Shown here: piece by piece, positions 5,363 through 5,450 of the stretch
Layout: each line of letters begins with the position of its first letter
Numbering within the stretch: position 1 is the first letter of the stretch
Source: CAHJXF01 sp039936235
Lineage (GTDB): Bacteria > Pseudomonadota > Gammaproteobacteria > Burkholderiales > Burkholderiaceae_D
DNA length: 5,450 nucleotides
Assembly: GCA_039936235.1 (NCBI GenBank)
Contig: JBDTIS010000056.1
Span: 1 to 5,450, forward strand
Direction of reading: 5' to 3'
Translations under genes and position numbers: made by a program
The notes under the pieces: model-generated
What the model was told of the DNA's origin: nothing
The model's input: only the letters and a program-made list of their open reading frames with translations
Databases searched by the model: none

Positions 5363-5450
5363 ATGCCAATGATCGAAATCAAGGACGTGAGCAAGTGGTA
5401 CGGCACGTTCCAGGTGTTGACCGACTGCACCACCAAGGTCGACAAGGGCG
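5363..5450 (+). CDS. gltL: Glutamate/aspartate ABC transporter, ATP-binding protein, N-terminal part, cut by window edge
   Basis: The window holds the first 29 codons: MPMIEIKDVSKWYGTFQVL and then TDCTTKVDKG. This matches the first strands of polar amino acid ABC ATPases (GltL/GlnQ type). In these, the aromatic A-loop residue (here Tyr 13 in KWYG) stacks on the adenine of ATP and the KG just before the edge leads to the Walker A strand. Walker A, Q-loop, signature and Walker B lie beyond the edge. Position directly after gltK, with a 76-base gap, identifies it as the motor subunit of this transporter. The start is probably 5363, although ATG 5369 is possible; the frame is also open upstream of 5363 but has no good start there. 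Confidence 0.9.
   Translation, partial: MPMIEIKDVSKWYGTFQVLTDCTTKVDKG

Noticed and set aside
1..5450. CRISPR arrays, tRNA or rRNA genes, insertion sequences, phage or defence genes
   Set aside because: No regular spaced repeats, cloverleaf-like segments, transposase or integrase motifs, or terminal inverted repeats were seen on either strand.

Overview
The window reads as chromosomal DNA from a GC-rich proteobacterium, most likely a betaproteobacterium of the Burkholderiales or Rhodocyclales type. The reasons are strongly GC-biased third codon positions in every real gene, a glutamate/aspartate ABC transporter in gltI-gltJ-gltK-gltL order, and an ECF sigma factor beside a kinase-TPR gene, a pairing common in that group. 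The taxonomic call is inference.

Left half, minus strand. Reading from 2417 down to 1, there are three genes. The first is a Ser/Thr protein kinase gene that has lost the middle of its catalytic domain: an intact N-lobe joins, out of frame, a C-terminal TPR segment. The second is an ECF sigma factor of the Sigma70_ECF/TIGR02999 type. The third is the first 26 codons of a tautomerase of the 4-oxalocrotonate tautomerase family, cut by the window edge. The sigma factor looks intact and its kinase partner looks dead, so this signalling module is probably an orphan or in decay.

Middle, about 2418 to 2852. This is non-coding. It holds a C-rich/G-rich hairpin repeat near 2696-2718, a plausible sigma-70 promoter at 2784-2812 and the ribosome binding site of the next gene.

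Right half, plus strand. This is a GltIJKL glutamate/aspartate importer operon: periplasmic binding protein (2853-3752), two permeases (3878-4609 and 4606-5286, joined by an ATGA overlap) and the start of the ATPase (from 5363, cut by the edge). GltI captures the amino acid, GltJ and GltK form the membrane channel, and GltL powers it.

The most interesting part is the 125-base gltI-gltJ gap. It has a textbook intrinsic terminator just after gltI, which should make binding protein mRNA more abundant than permease mRNA. A second hairpin follows. Then comes a strong Shine-Dalgarno 25 bases before the gltJ ATG, where a perfect 6-bp GC hairpin in between would shorten the effective spacing to about 9 bases. 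I found no wholly new system; the leader architecture and the kinase deletion are the two points most worth checking.
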